Shown one piece after another: positions 1 to 7,881 of a stretch of 64,000 nt of DNA (positions are counted from its first letter, which is position 1; each line of letters begins with the position of its first letter). The notes under the pieces are model-generated. The model was not told the DNA's origin and ran no database searches. It worked only from the letters and a program-made list of their open reading frames with translations. The translations under genes and the position numbers were made by a program. Source of the DNA: Hyphomicrobium sp. NDB2Meth4 (GTDB lineage Bacteria; Pseudomonadota; Alphaproteobacteria; Rhizobiales; Hyphomicrobiaceae); NCBI RefSeq assembly GCF_900117445.1, contig NZ_FPEJ01000006.1:1-64000 (forward strand), written 5' to 3'.

Positions 1-67
1 TGATCATCCCCCGCTCGCCCTCGTGCCGACGCACGCACCAAGGGCAATGTTCTCAGCACAGGGGGTA

Positions 68-120
68 GGGTCAAAATTGCGCGCCGATTACCCCCAGCAA
101 GGGGTCAAAATTGCATGCCG
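68..120. repeat. IS21-like terminal repeat pair
   Basis: Two direct copies of GGGTCAAAATTGCnnGCCG lie at 68-87 and 102-120, separated by a C-rich spacer (TTACCCCCAGCAAG). Repeated GGGGTCAAAATTG blocks next to CCCCC tracts are typical of the multiple transposase-binding repeats at the ends of IS21-family elements. No istA or istB is visible, so the element either lies mostly outside the window or only its end remains. Family assignment rests on remembered end sequences. Confidence 0.5.
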
Positions 121-121
121 G

Positions 122-409
122 TTCACACGTATCTGGGCTTACATCTCGGACAAGGTTGGTGGCGACTCTGCCGAGCTCGTGGCTCTCGGCGGCGAGGCGG
201 ATCGGCTTGTGGAGGAGTTCAACGCGGGGCTGCACGCCCACCGACCGAGGCAAGCCATCCTGCAAGCTCTAGCCGACGCTGGGATACTAACGTCCGCGCT
301 GCTAGCCCTTGATCCCATTGCCGCCCGCAATCCCTATTACGCGCACGAGAGGCGCATTATCGATCTACTTAAAGACGCGGTAGGGGCACGTGGCGACGGG
401 ACCAACTAG
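122..409 (+). pseudogene. 3' fragment of an unrecognised gene beside the IS21-like end
   Basis: An open frame runs to a stop at 407-409. Its residues from about position 122 have natural protein composition, with an amphipathic helix-rich C terminus ending LLKDAVGARGDGTN. The upstream part of the same frame is the IS21-like terminal repeat, so the original 5' end seems to have been replaced by the insertion end. No family is recognised. It could instead be a short intact gene using an internal start; no convincing ribosome binding site was found. Confidence 0.3.
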
Positions 410-425
410 TGACGCAGCGTAACCG

Positions 426-752
426 GTGGTTACCTCGATTGTGATTGGATCAGCCTTCCATCGGAGGGCCGCCATCTCGCAGGCTTGCGCGCGGAGCCAA
501 TCAAGCCCCCGGCGCCCATTGGAAGTGGGCACACTATGCCAGGATCGTGATCACCGAGATCGAGATGGTGAGCATGTGGGCGTGGCCGCTTCGCTCGAGC
601 CGCACGGGGACCGGATGGACATCGACGCTGATGTAAGAGCCCTAGCGAACACCGCGTTGGCCAACCCGGGAAGCTTTTACACCTCCAGCGACATTGGCTC
701 TCTTCTGCTCATCCCAGGCGCGGCGCGAATTGTATTCTTCTACAGGGATTGA
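426..752 (+). pseudogene. Possible decayed hypothetical gene
   Basis: A frame of 108 codons ends in a stop at 750-752. Only the last 40 or so residues (from about 630) look protein-like, with a hydrophobic C terminus including SLLLIPGAARIVFFYRD. The first half is Arg-rich and Ser-rich, as expected of a wrong frame, and an overlapping frame looks more natural between about 510 and 600. A frameshifted remnant is the simplest reading. No family is recognised. Confidence 0.2.
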
Positions 753-833
753 GATCCTCTCATGACCCAAAGCGGTCCTGAGCAAGTGCCGCATCGTGGG
801 CGCAAACACGAACGCGGTGCCGAGAAGCGGAGG

Positions 834-1289
834 CTAGGCCTTAAAACTCCGCTTTGCCAGTCGATCTATTCCAATCTTCAGACCGGCCACACCCGCCTTG
901 CGCACGGATTCAACTAATATGCCTGGCTCCAACGCCATATAGAACTCGCGAAATGACACATCCCTCCGGGGCGCCTCTGAGAGCAGCGCGTAAATGGCAC
1001 AACGACCGGCCCAGGCAACGTATTTGTCGAGAAACTCTTTGTGTGGTTGCAGATGCGCCGGCAGGGGAGGCATCATTTCCTGCAGCATCCCCCAAGCGGC
1101 CCCCCCGCATTGCTCCTTCATCTGGTCCGGCAATGAAGTGATATTTTCCGGAACTTTGTTCTTGTCCAGAAGCATTCCGACCGCCAAACGCTCAATTCGA
1201 TCGGATTCGGCTTTGATGCGATTCTTTCTCGGCGCTTGCATGAGCTTGGATAAGCTATAACCAAACTTCCATCCCAATCTGTACAGCAT
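834..1289 (-). CDS. Hypothetical protein, 151 aa
   Basis: Unrecognised cytosolic protein, rich in charged helices, beginning MLYRLGWKFGYSLSKL. The ATG at 1289 is chosen because GGAGGGGGG lies just upstream on the minus strand; an in-frame start further out at 1361 has no such site and would overlap the preceding gene. It follows the membrane-protein gene 1330-2034 on the same strand with a gap of about 40 bases, so the two are probably co-transcribed. No catalytic motif is evident. It lies in island DNA. Confidence 0.6.
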   Translation of the reverse strand: MLYRLGWKFGYSLSKLMQAPRKNRIKAESDRIERLAVGMLLDKNKVPENITSLPDQMKEQCGGAAWGMLQEMMPPLPAHLQPHKEFLDKYVAWAGRCAIYALLSEAPRRDVSFREFYMALEPGILVESVRKAGVAGLKIGIDRLAKRSFKA

Positions 1290-1329
1290 GGTCCCCCCTC
1301 CAGAGCCCTCGTTATCACAACCTGCGATC

Positions 1330-2034
1330 TTAGCTCGCTTGGTGGCCGCCTCCGGCGCCAAGTCCCAACATCGATCCGAGGCCGCTCAGGGCGAGCAGTA
1401 AAACAAATAGTGACGGATAATACTCAGCTAGCTCAAACTGATTTCCATGATGGGCAGCGATTATTCCCAACACCGCGTTCACTGGATCGCCGCCAAGCAC
1501 AACAAACTTCAGCATCTGGGCGCTTTTTTGTGCGCCATCAAACAGTGAATACACGGCGTCAATGGGATGGGTGACTATCAGGCCCGGATGCTGAAACAAA
1601 TACCAGGCGCAATATACCGCCGCCATCATCAAAACGGCCAGAGTCCCCCGAAACCTCGCAAGCGGCGTATAGAATAACAGAGACTCTATAGCGACCGCGC
1701 TGACCGTGGCCACCGTTGTAACCAAGTAAAACCGACCGGCTGACCACAGGAACTCCGACCACGGAAACGGAAGAGCCTCTCTCTCCACCCAGTATAGGTG
1801 CATTTTTTGCATTCCACCGCCGACCAAATAGAAGCTCACCGTCGAGCCGAGGAATATGAACCCACACGCTACACCCAACAACCAGAAGAATGACAGAGGG
1901 TCGTCTAGAAAAGCGTCCTTCGCATATCGCTTCACGAAATAAATCGCAACGAATCCCACACCGACAAGCGTCCCCAAAATAAGCAGCGCAGCCAAGGCGA
2001 AGCCTAGCCATCCCATTGTTTCATTCGATTGCAT
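1330..2034 (-). CDS. Hypothetical integral membrane protein, 234 aa
   Basis: About five hydrophobic segments: near residues 8-30, 45-65, 95-115, 125-145 and the C terminus, which ends in a Gly/Leu-rich helix. No characterised family is recognised. The ATG at 2034 is preferred because AAGGGGGGC precedes it at good spacing; an upstream in-frame start at 2082 lacks a site. It probably forms a two-gene unit with the soluble protein at 834-1289. Such pairs in islands can be accessory or immunity-type functions, but nothing in the sequence proves that. Confidence 0.6.
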   Translation of the reverse strand: MQSNETMGWLGFALAALLILGTLVGVGFVAIYFVKRYAKDAFLDDPLSFFWLLGVACGFIFLGSTVSFYLVGGGMQKMHLYWVEREALPFPWSEFLWSAGRFYLVTTVATVSAVAIESLLFYTPLARFRGTLAVLMMAAVYCAWYLFQHPGLIVTHPIDAVYSLFDGAQKSAQMLKFVVLGGDPVNAVLGIIAAHHGNQFELAEYYPSLFVLLLALSGLGSMLGLGAGGGHQAS

Positions 2035-2531
2035 TAGCCCCCCTTCGGCGAAGTCGCCCGCGCCCGCCGCTAATGTTGCCAAGTCACCCTTGAAGCTTGG
2101 CGGGTATCAGCGAATGCCCACCGTGGCTTCGTCACCATACCTTGTCCGGGGGAAAGTGTGCTCGCTTTAATGCTTCGTAGCCAGTGGGCGCCGCTGTTGG
2201 CCGGGTCGTGGAGTGAGCGGGATGCTGGCACCCCGTTGCGAGGTCACTGAGCCGAACGATTATGTCTGCAACTGGCCCTTAGGGGACGGAGACTGCGCTG
2301 CCACCAAGTCTTGCAGAGCGTCCGCCGTTGGGTAAGCGGCTCGACGCGCGTGACTTTCTGCTTCCGCAACAGAGCCATGCGATGAGCGCAAATTGGGGGC
2401 CAGGGTGACGGCCTATCTGGGTCCCATCCGCCTTTTCATCTTGCCTACATTTACGCTTGCAGGCTCAATTTCTCCGAGAGCCGTGGCAACCCCATTAGAG
2501 CGCCAGAGAAAACATCTCGAATACCTGCAAC
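2035..2531. other. Gap without a convincing gene
   Basis: About 500 bases between the membrane-protein gene and the recombinase gene. A 63-codon plus-strand frame (2393-2584) lacks a ribosome binding site and overlaps the recombinase 3' end, so it is not called. No repeat or terminator was recognised here. Confidence 0.4.
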
Positions 2532-3131
2532 CTACAGCTCACACTCGCGAGCCACAGCAAGCGCAGCACTCTCATCCACGTTGAGATACGTCGTCGTATA
2601 GCGCAGAGTCGAATGGCCCAGCAGCTTGGCCACAGCGACGACATCGCGGCTGTGGGCATAGGCATGGCAAGGCATCGTCCTTCGCGTAGAATGTCCTGCA
2701 AAACGGCTTGTATCGCGGTATCCGGCCGCGTCAGCCCACGCCTTGACCAGCACTTGAAATGCCCGGGTTGTCATCGGGCGACGGGCTTTCAGGCGTGACG
2801 CAAAGAACAACGGCTGATCCGGCGCAATGCTGTGGTGCTTGATATGGACCTCTAGTGCCACCCGCGCGGCTTCAGACACGTTGAAGCGGACAGCGCCCCC
2901 CGTCTTCTCCTGCACCTTGCGCACGTCTCGCAACACGTCCCCGTTAGCGTTGGTGACATCGGACACCGTGAGGCTCAACAAATCCCCCGAACGCAGCGCC
3001 GACGATATGGCCAGCTCGAAAAGGGCGCGGTCCCTGGTCGACGACAGGACACGAGACTTACGAATTGCCGCCACGTCGTCAGCCGTGAAGGGTGCCTTTT
3101 GTCCATAAGCTATGCGGTTTACGCAGGCCAT
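2532..3131 (-). CDS. Short tyrosine recombinase (phage integrase family), 199 aa
   Basis: Catalytic domain of a tyrosine recombinase, belonging to a class of about 190-200 residues that begins with a GQKxP motif and has almost no N-terminal arm domain. Visible landmarks are the first Arg in SALRSGDLLSL, the HxxR box as GHSTRRT, and LLGHSTLRYTTTYL with the tyrosine nucleophile near the C terminus. ATG 3131 is chosen because it precedes the conserved GQK motif and has GGGGAG upstream; a TTG at 3197 would add 22 residues with no family counterpart. The second catalytic box is somewhat divergent but the key residues are present. It is separate from the island-end integrase at 9559. Confidence 0.8.
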   Translation of the reverse strand: MACVNRIAYGQKAPFTADDVAAIRKSRVLSSTRDRALFELAISSALRSGDLLSLTVSDVTNANGDVLRDVRKVQEKTGGAVRFNVSEAARVALEVHIKHHSIAPDQPLFFASRLKARRPMTTRAFQVLVKAWADAAGYRDTSRFAGHSTRRTMPCHAYAHSRDVVAVAKLLGHSTLRYTTTYLNVDESAALAVARECEL

Positions 3132-3183
3132 TTGACTTTTCAACTCCCCGACTTTCTCCAATGTCTGAGAATATTGGAAACCG

Positions 3184-3214
3184 AACTTCGCTTTCAATAA
3201 TGGAATGCGAAGTT
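3184..3214. promoter_or_regulatory. 8-bp inverted repeat upstream of the recombinase
   Basis: AACTTCGC at 3184-3191 and GCGAAGTT at 3207-3214 are perfect inverted copies. Flanking CC and GG extend the symmetry after one mismatch on each side. It sits about 55 bases upstream of the recombinase ATG and could be a regulator or recombinase arm site. A chance palindrome is possible. Confidence 0.3.
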
Positions 3215-3295
3215 TGGTGGTTTACCGGCTGAAATGGTGAAGGAAATGGAGTCTGATTGAGGGGTGACTCGCCCGGCATAGTTCGAGGCGAATAG

Positions 3296-3400
3296 ATTGA
3301 GCGCGACAGGCTACTGCGGGAGCTGGCAACCGAGTTGAACGCCAGAGACGTGAGGGCGCCGCGCGGCGAGGAGTGGAAGGCGGTTTACCTAATTATTTAA
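3296..3400 (+). pseudogene. Fragment of a large serine recombinase
   Basis: A short plus-strand frame encodes LATELNARDVRAPRGEEW. This resembles the ELNxRGIxTPRGxxW segment of the Recombinase domain of large serine recombinases, where it follows the catalytic domain. The frame is closed by TAG at 3293 and TAA at 3398, leaving about 34 codons. It is a relic of a lost mobile-element gene. The match is to a short motif only. Confidence 0.35.
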
Positions 3401-3700
3401 TTATGCGTTAACCCCTACATAGGAGCGACCCGCCGGGGCGTCCTCCTGATCCAGTGACGGCAGAAACGGGCGACAGAAGACGTCGCCTTCATCGTCCAAC
3501 TCGACGATGACCGCAGCGATAACGTGGTGGAACTCGGCGCGGATGTCTGCTTCTTGGGGACGTAGTTCGGCAGCGTCACAGCGCCGGTCGTCATGACGAT
3601 CTTGGAAGGCTCGCAGAACATGGTGGCGATGCTCTCCAGCGAGATACGCGGATGCGGGCAGATACCCACTTCTTGCGTGTGACGTCTGGAAGCCTTCAAG
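3401..3700 (-). pseudogene. Frameshifted phage-type gene remnant
   Basis: Two overlapping minus-strand frames make one sensible protein only when joined near 3549. The first reads SLESIATMFCEPSKIVMTTG, then VTLPNYVPKK; the other continues with EADIRAEFHHVI, then VIVELDDEGDVFCR. A single-base shift links them. The joined sequence resembles phage-borne proteins in which a (C)G(x)-TNG segment is followed by a HHVxAAVxVELDxEGxFxCR core, so a prophage origin is likely; the exact function is not known to me. The 3' part stops early at 3401 and the 5' end abuts the RuvC-like fragment. Confidence 0.45.
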
Positions 3701-3774
3701 CGGACGAACAGCGCTGTTCGTCAATCGTCGGGCACTCGCTGCGACGCTTCGCTTCCGCTTCCTGTTCAGCCCAT

Positions 3775-4089
3775 TACGCGCCGACAGAGTTCTGGATTGA
3801 AGACGTGTTTTCATCCCCGCAAATGGGCGTCGTTTCCTCATTCAGTTTTGGCGAGGGGAAAGGCATCCTGAAAGGCATTGCGGCCGGACGGGGCATCACA
3901 CCGAGCTACATCACGCCTTCCGTCTGGAAACGCGACATCGGCGTTACCGCTGAAAAACGATCGTCCATTCTCAAAGCGAAACGATTGTTCCCTTTCCAGC
4001 AGAAAATGCTCACATCGGAAGGGAAGTGTGAGGCGGCTCTTATCGCTCTCTATGGCCTACTGACATCGGGCGAATTCAACATCGGGTGA
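3775..4089 (+). pseudogene. 5'-truncated RuvC-like Holliday junction resolvase (phage type)
   Basis: From about 3775 the frame matches the central and C-terminal parts of phage RuvC-like resolvases. FWIEDVFSSPQMGVVSSFSF corresponds to the IExxxxxPxQGxxSxFxFG block, with the second acidic ligand, and ITPSYITPSVWKRDIGVT to the IPYxxVTPxxWKK block. The first catalytic Asp region is absent, because the upstream codons do not resemble the family. The usual DHGRAEALL box appears as EGKCEAALI, so a catalytic Asp also seems lost. The frame is open from 3652, but the first 40 residues look unrelated. Confidence 0.55.
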
Positions 4090-4168
4090 GACATCGGTTT
4101 TACCCGTTCATTCTCCAATATACTCATCTAGAGCACTATCGGGCGCCTTACCTGACGGTCCCGTAGGA

Positions 4169-4315
4169 GCGTTATGTAGGGTTATGTGAGGGTATGTCTC
4201 TTACGCACTCTAATGGGCGTAGAAAAGAATCAATATACTCACATTGAGGACTCTTTTATTTTGACTCCCATACGCGTGGAATACAGACATAACCTCACAT
4301 AATCCTACATAACGC
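4169..4315. repeat. 31-bp near-perfect inverted repeat with iteron-like content
   Basis: The left arm (4169-4199) and right arm (4285-4315) are inverted copies matching at 29 of 31 bases, around an AT-rich 85-base spacer. Each arm contains a stepwise series (GTTATGTAGG, GTTATGTGAGG, GTATGTC), like short iterons spaced about one helical turn apart. The right arm ends 6 bases before the 3' end of the primase/helicase-like pseudogene. Possible roles are a phage replication origin, a regulator-binding hub or a small non-autonomous element. Confidence 0.7.
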
Positions 4316-4320
4316 AGTGC

Positions 4321-5215
4321 CTAATTTTTAGGCGATTGAGGCGGGAGGACACTCCAAACGTACGCACTGGGGTTGCGCTGGCGAATTTTCACCAGCTTGC
4401 CGAGCACTTCGTCAGTACCCCCTACCTCACCGGCTTCGCGGATGCGGAAGGTGCATCCGACCATCTGGGTCTGTATGAATTTGCCTAGTGAGATGATTTG
4501 CGCGTGCTCATTATTTCCTGAGATCGGCAGATCGTAATCCAATTTTCCGAACGGATTTGTGCTGTTCTCGTACATCTCACGCACGGTCATTTTTTGTGTG
4601 TCGAATTTTTCAAAAAGATGCTTGGCAAAATCACGGATAACGTCGATGTCTTCGTCGCGATTTCCGAGATAGTTTTGGATGTTGTCTAGGAAGCCATCAA
4701 TTCCGGCAGCTTCAAAAATGCCTCCCATGACGCGACTCCAGGCGTCAAAAGAGTGCACGTGTTTTTGTACGTTGTGCGGGCGCCCTTTTTGAATCCAGTT
4801 GAGCCCCAGGACGTGACACGCCCACAGCAGGTTCGCGCGGTTCTCTTTCAACCAAACCGTGAGATCGTGTTTGAACGTCGACATCGGTCGATCCAGCGTC
4901 GGATTAGCGACGTTCGCATCGAGGCGGATCGGTACGTTTCGGCGCATCAATTCGTTCGAAAATTGCAGGTTGTTTCCGGCGAGCACCCACGTCGCAGAGT
5001 TTGGCACGGCTGTGATGGTGCTTTCGCCCAGGATGCGATCCTTCCAGACACCGACAGTGAGTGCGGCGGCGAGGTGACCGGAGGCGACCTTGTGATTGAT
5101 GTTGTCGAGGAAGATCATGTGCGCCCCACCGATGAGGGACGCGGTGATCATCTTCGATCGTTCAGCGGTTCATTTTCTACCACGAGTGCGGTCACCTTCA
5201 GATCGGCCGCATCAG
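4321..5215 (-). pseudogene. Frameshifted, 5'-truncated phage primase/helicase-like gene
   Basis: The main frame (4321-5151) carries MIFLDNINHKVASGHLAAAL, a Walker-B-like LDN followed by the sensor region VPNSATWVLAGNN and an arginine-finger-like ELMRRNVPIRLD. This is the pattern of ATPase domains in phage and island primase-helicase proteins. The upstream codons SDAADLKVTALVVENEPLND (about 5156-5215) continue the same protein in another frame. Around 5153 the bases CGAAGATGATC lack one base compared with the expected R-K-M-I. No Walker A is present, because the homology stops near 5215 where an unrelated plus-strand fragment begins. Non-functional. Confidence 0.6.
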
Positions 5216-5407
5216 ACGGGTGAATGGGTCTACAAGTTCGATCCTAACGAAGCCACGCCGATCACGCTTGTGAATCCTAGCTTCGAGCAAGATGCTCCGA
5301 ATGACGGATCAGCGCTCATTCCTGGTTGGACGCGTTCGCACGATAATCTGATGACTGTCTCCGATAACGAGACGCTCACCGCAGTAGACGGCGGGTATTT
5401 CCTCTAA
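5213..5407 (+). pseudogene. 3' fragment of a phage tail- or carbohydrate-binding-like protein
   Basis: From about 5213 the frame reads TGEWVYKFDPNEATPITL, then VNPSFEQDAPNDGSALIPGWT. The NPSFE...IPGWT pattern is typical of beta-sandwich carbohydrate-binding or tail-associated domains. The stop is at 5405-5407. The frame is open upstream, but that part is antisense to the primase-like pseudogene, so the fragment starts abruptly at a recombination junction. It is a relic, assigned by a short pattern only. Confidence 0.4.
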
Positions 5408-5446
5408 GGACGACCGACTGAGGCCGTCTTGCCGCCGCGCTGAAGG

Positions 5447-5737
5447 GTGATGAGAGATCCTGAAGCGAACGTACGTCCAGCAACGTATCGTAACGATCTC
5501 AACACAGGATTGGCGTCGGTCGCCCTCACACACCTCGCGGTGACCCATGACGCCCCATACGAGGAGCTGAAAGCCCGTGTGTACCACAAGGCGCAAATTC
5601 GAGGTCTCTGGCCAAAGTGGAAGGGCTGGGGCGAGTGGCAATTGCTTGCAGGCGATCATCCGGTGTTCACCGGGAGCTTGGAGGAATTGGACGAGCATCT
5701 GACTGATCGCCGTATCAACTCCGCCAACGCAGCCTAA
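5447..5737 (+). CDS. Hypothetical protein, 96 aa
   Basis: Small soluble protein with Trp-rich central part (GLWPKWKGWGEWQLL) and an acidic C terminus. It is not recognised. It follows the tail-like fragment by 40 bases on the same strand, so it may be another prophage remnant or cargo gene. The 129-codon frame on the opposite strand is poorer in composition. The start is uncertain: ATG codons at 5447 and 5450 lack a strong ribosome binding site. Confidence 0.45.
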   Translation: MMRDPEANVRPATYRNDLNTGLASVALTHLAVTHDAPYEELKARVYHKAQIRGLWPKWKGWGEWQLLAGDHPVFTGSLEELDEHLTDRRINSANAA

Positions 5738-5930
5738 TCGCAGAAGTCACCTGCTGGCCTCTATGAGCCGTTCCTTACGTGGTCGCCGTCGTGTCTGTCG
5801 GAATTACCGACCCATTCGCCGCTCTCAACATGGAACTTGAGTGTTAATAGACCCGATCGGGATTCGATCAGTGCGATTGCAGCCACTAGCCTGAGGAGGT
5901 GACAAATCATTTTCGACCTCAGGTGATTCC

Positions 5931-6215
5931 ATGAACCGCATTTTGATTGCAGCCCTTTTCCTCGCGCCACTAACCGCCCAAGCTGACGACCGAACCAAGA
6001 CTATCTCGATGTCATTCGAACGATGCGTAGCCACCATTCAACTGACTGCGACCAAGCTCGGCATCACTCCGGTCAACATTGTCGAGACGTCAACTCTTCG
6101 CATGGTCCGCTTTCCGGTGTCGGATGGCTCGATGCTGGTCACGTGCAGCAAACCGGACGCGAAAATGGTGATCGTTCAGACATCGAACGTCTGCGGGGTC
6201 GAGGTGAAGTGCTAG
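5931..6215 (+). CDS. Small secreted hypothetical protein, 94 aa
   Basis: The N terminus MNRILIAALFLAPLTAQA is a standard signal peptide with cleavage expected before DD. The mature part of about 76 residues has four cysteines (in ERCVA, VTCSK, NVCGV and the final residue), so disulfides in the periplasm are likely. CAGGTGATTCC before the ATG provides a modest ribosome binding site, and a stronger GAGGAGGTGA lies further upstream. No family is recognised. Confidence 0.65.
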   Translation: MNRILIAALFLAPLTAQADDRTKTISMSFERCVATIQLTATKLGITPVNIVETSTLRMVRFPVSDGSMLVTCSKPDAKMVIVQTSNVCGVEVKC

Positions 6216-6260
6216 CGTCCCTCCAATTATTTCCAAGCTTCACAAGGGCGACTGACGGTC

Positions 6261-6548
6261 ATGCACAATAGAACCGACGCCGAACGAGCTATCCGTGCAC
6301 TCGCCTTGGAATGGATGCGCGAGACCGGCTACCAACAGCAACCGGGCCACTATCCAAGCTTCGGCTCTTTCACAACGTGGCTCGAAGGCAACCACTATAG
6401 CCACTACTTGAACTTTCGATCGCGTGTCGAAGCTCGATCGGAAGCTGAGGGCTGGTTTGAAAGCGAGATCAGAAGCTACTGGCGGTCGCGTTCGGCTGAT
6501 TGTTTTTTTGCGCCGACGCCTGACCGCGTGCCGCGTGCCGCGCCCTGA
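6261..6548 (+). CDS. Small hypothetical protein, 95 aa
   Basis: Residues 1-70 resemble small conserved hypothetical proteins of Hyphomicrobiales that carry a YxxxLxxxxYSxYLxFRSRxxAxxxAExWFxxEI core, seen here as YSHYLNFRSRVEARSEAEGW. The last 20 residues (CFFAPTPDRVPRAAP) look unlike the rest and may reflect a 3' frameshift. Function is unknown. Confidence 0.5.
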   Translation: MHNRTDAERAIRALALEWMRETGYQQQPGHYPSFGSFTTWLEGNHYSHYLNFRSRVEARSEAEGWFESEIRSYWRSRSADCFFAPTPDRVPRAAP

Positions 6549-6620
6549 ACTCGGTTGCGGGGAGCGCGACTTGATGGGGAAACTGGCGGTCGATGGCAGT
6601 TTTGGAGAGTTCGCCTTTTC

Positions 6621-7082
6621 TCATACAGGCGGTTGCTGCTGGCGGAAACCTGCCAGCACCCATTGGAGGATGGCGCCGACAAACATGAGGGCCAGAACGC
6701 TACCTAGGACGGTTGCCCAAACCGCAACCACGTATTCGATCATCTCCTCGAATCGTAGGGACCGATATCGGGGAAGGTCGGAATAGAAATAGAGGGCCGC
6801 AGCCAAGATCAGACTGATCAACGCAACGCAGCAGAGTCGCTTTGGCCCCTCGGATAGGGATTGAATCCGCCAAAGGATAAAGCCCGTTACATTTGTCGCT
6901 AGGAGCCCGCCGAGCAGGAATAACATGAGAGAAAACAACGCCAGTGACAGTTCGCTTGGCCTCGGCGGCTCACTCTTCAAAATATAGATGATCAGCAAGG
7001 CTCCGCCGAGCAAGCCCACCTGTGTCGCTACACGTGCAATAGCGCTCTGGCTGTAAGCACGTAGATCAGTGATGGAAAGCAT
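6621..7082 (-). CDS. Hypothetical membrane protein, 153 aa
   Basis: Four predicted transmembrane helices, near residues 18-36, 46-68, 82-100 and 116-142, with a short polar N terminus and a C-terminal RQQQPPV tail. No characterised family is recognised. It lies head-to-tail downstream of the secreted protein gene at 7175-7558, about 90 bases away. Probably an island cargo gene. Confidence 0.6.
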   Translation of the reverse strand: MLSITDLRAYSQSAIARVATQVGLLGGALLIIYILKSEPPRPSELSLALFSLMLFLLGGLLATNVTGFILWRIQSLSEGPKRLCCVALISLILAAALYFYSDLPRYRSLRFEEMIEYVVAVWATVLGSVLALMFVGAILQWVLAGFRQQQPPV

Positions 7083-7174
7083 CCCCGCCCCCGTAATGTT
7101 CCCCTAACCCCAGGGAACGCTAACGTCAGCCCCTCAACGTATCAACCTTCGCGATCCACTTCGTCGCATAGCAA

Positions 7175-7558
7175 CTACTGGCCAAAGTTGAAGGTTACGA
7201 ACCCCGTGCTCATCAACTGAAGATAGATCGCCGCACAAAGTTTCCGGGTTAAGAGGTCTTGGTCTCCAGCTTCCGCTGCTTCGGTGATCTCCGGATACTC
7301 GCGGCCAAGTTCGGAAAGAGCTGCGACCTTTGCCTGATTGATGCAGGCGTCCCCTCTCCGTCCGACGTCACCGGCAATACGAAGCAATGCCGAGCTTCCG
7401 CGCTCCGTCAGTCGGAAACCACCACATTGGTTCTGTATCTGCCCCAGCATAAAGCCAACCTTGCCATCACCAGTACACGCGTCGGCACGCACATCCGACG
7501 GAAGCAGCAGAATGAAAGCAGTGAAGCCGAACAGACCCAACCCAAACAGCGTTTTCAC
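7175..7558 (-). CDS. Small secreted hypothetical protein, 127 aa
   Basis: The N terminus is a signal peptide (VKTLFGLGLFGFTAFILLLP... up to VRADA) followed by a mature domain of about 100 residues with four cysteines (DACTGDG, QNQCGGF, DACINQ, KLCAAI). GTG 7558 is chosen because AAGGGG lies about 8 bases upstream on the minus strand; GTG 7567 overlaps that site. Not recognised; periplasmic location is inferred from the signal peptide. Confidence 0.6.
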   Translation of the reverse strand: MKTLFGLGLFGFTAFILLLPSDVRADACTGDGKVGFMLGQIQNQCGGFRLTERGSSALLRIAGDVGRRGDACINQAKVAALSELGREYPEITEAAEAGDQDLLTRKLCAAIYLQLMSTGFVTFNFGQ

Positions 7559-7676
7559 TCGCTGCACCCCTTCCCCGGAGCCGCCTAATCCATACCCCGG
7601 GCTGCGCGATAGCCCATTGGGGTGAATTATTGGGGTGAATGGGGTGACAACCCCATTGAAATCATTAGGAAATTGC

Positions 7677-7881
7677 TGGCGGAGGGGGTGGGATTCGAAC
7701 CCGCGTTGAGTAATGTTGAGACTTGTTGAGGCCAGTTGGGCCGAGGGGGTGGAATTCGAAACCTCGATAGCTGAGACAGGTCGATCTCAGTTGGGCGAGA
7801 GGTTGGGATTTGAACCCATGGTTGAGATCACCTGAGACAGGATGACACGCGTGAAGGAGCCGGAGGGATTCGAACCCTCGG
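7677..7881 (-). repeat. Tandem array of four tRNA T-arm/acceptor-like units
   Basis: Read on the minus strand, four copies of a tRNA T-arm (GGGTTCGAATCCC or close variants) occur with their invariant TTCGAA core at + positions 7693, 7754, 7808 and 7868, spaced 61, 54 and 60 bases. Each is followed by a C-rich acceptor-like tail. The last unit ends CCCCCTCCGCCA, the form of a tRNA-Ser 3' end including CCA. Upstream of each T-arm is another possible stem, such as GATCTC-AACG-GAGATC or CTGAGA...TCTCAG. The spacing is too short for full tRNAs of about 75-90 nt. A fifth, very degenerate unit may lie at 7981-8010. Confidence 0.6.
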
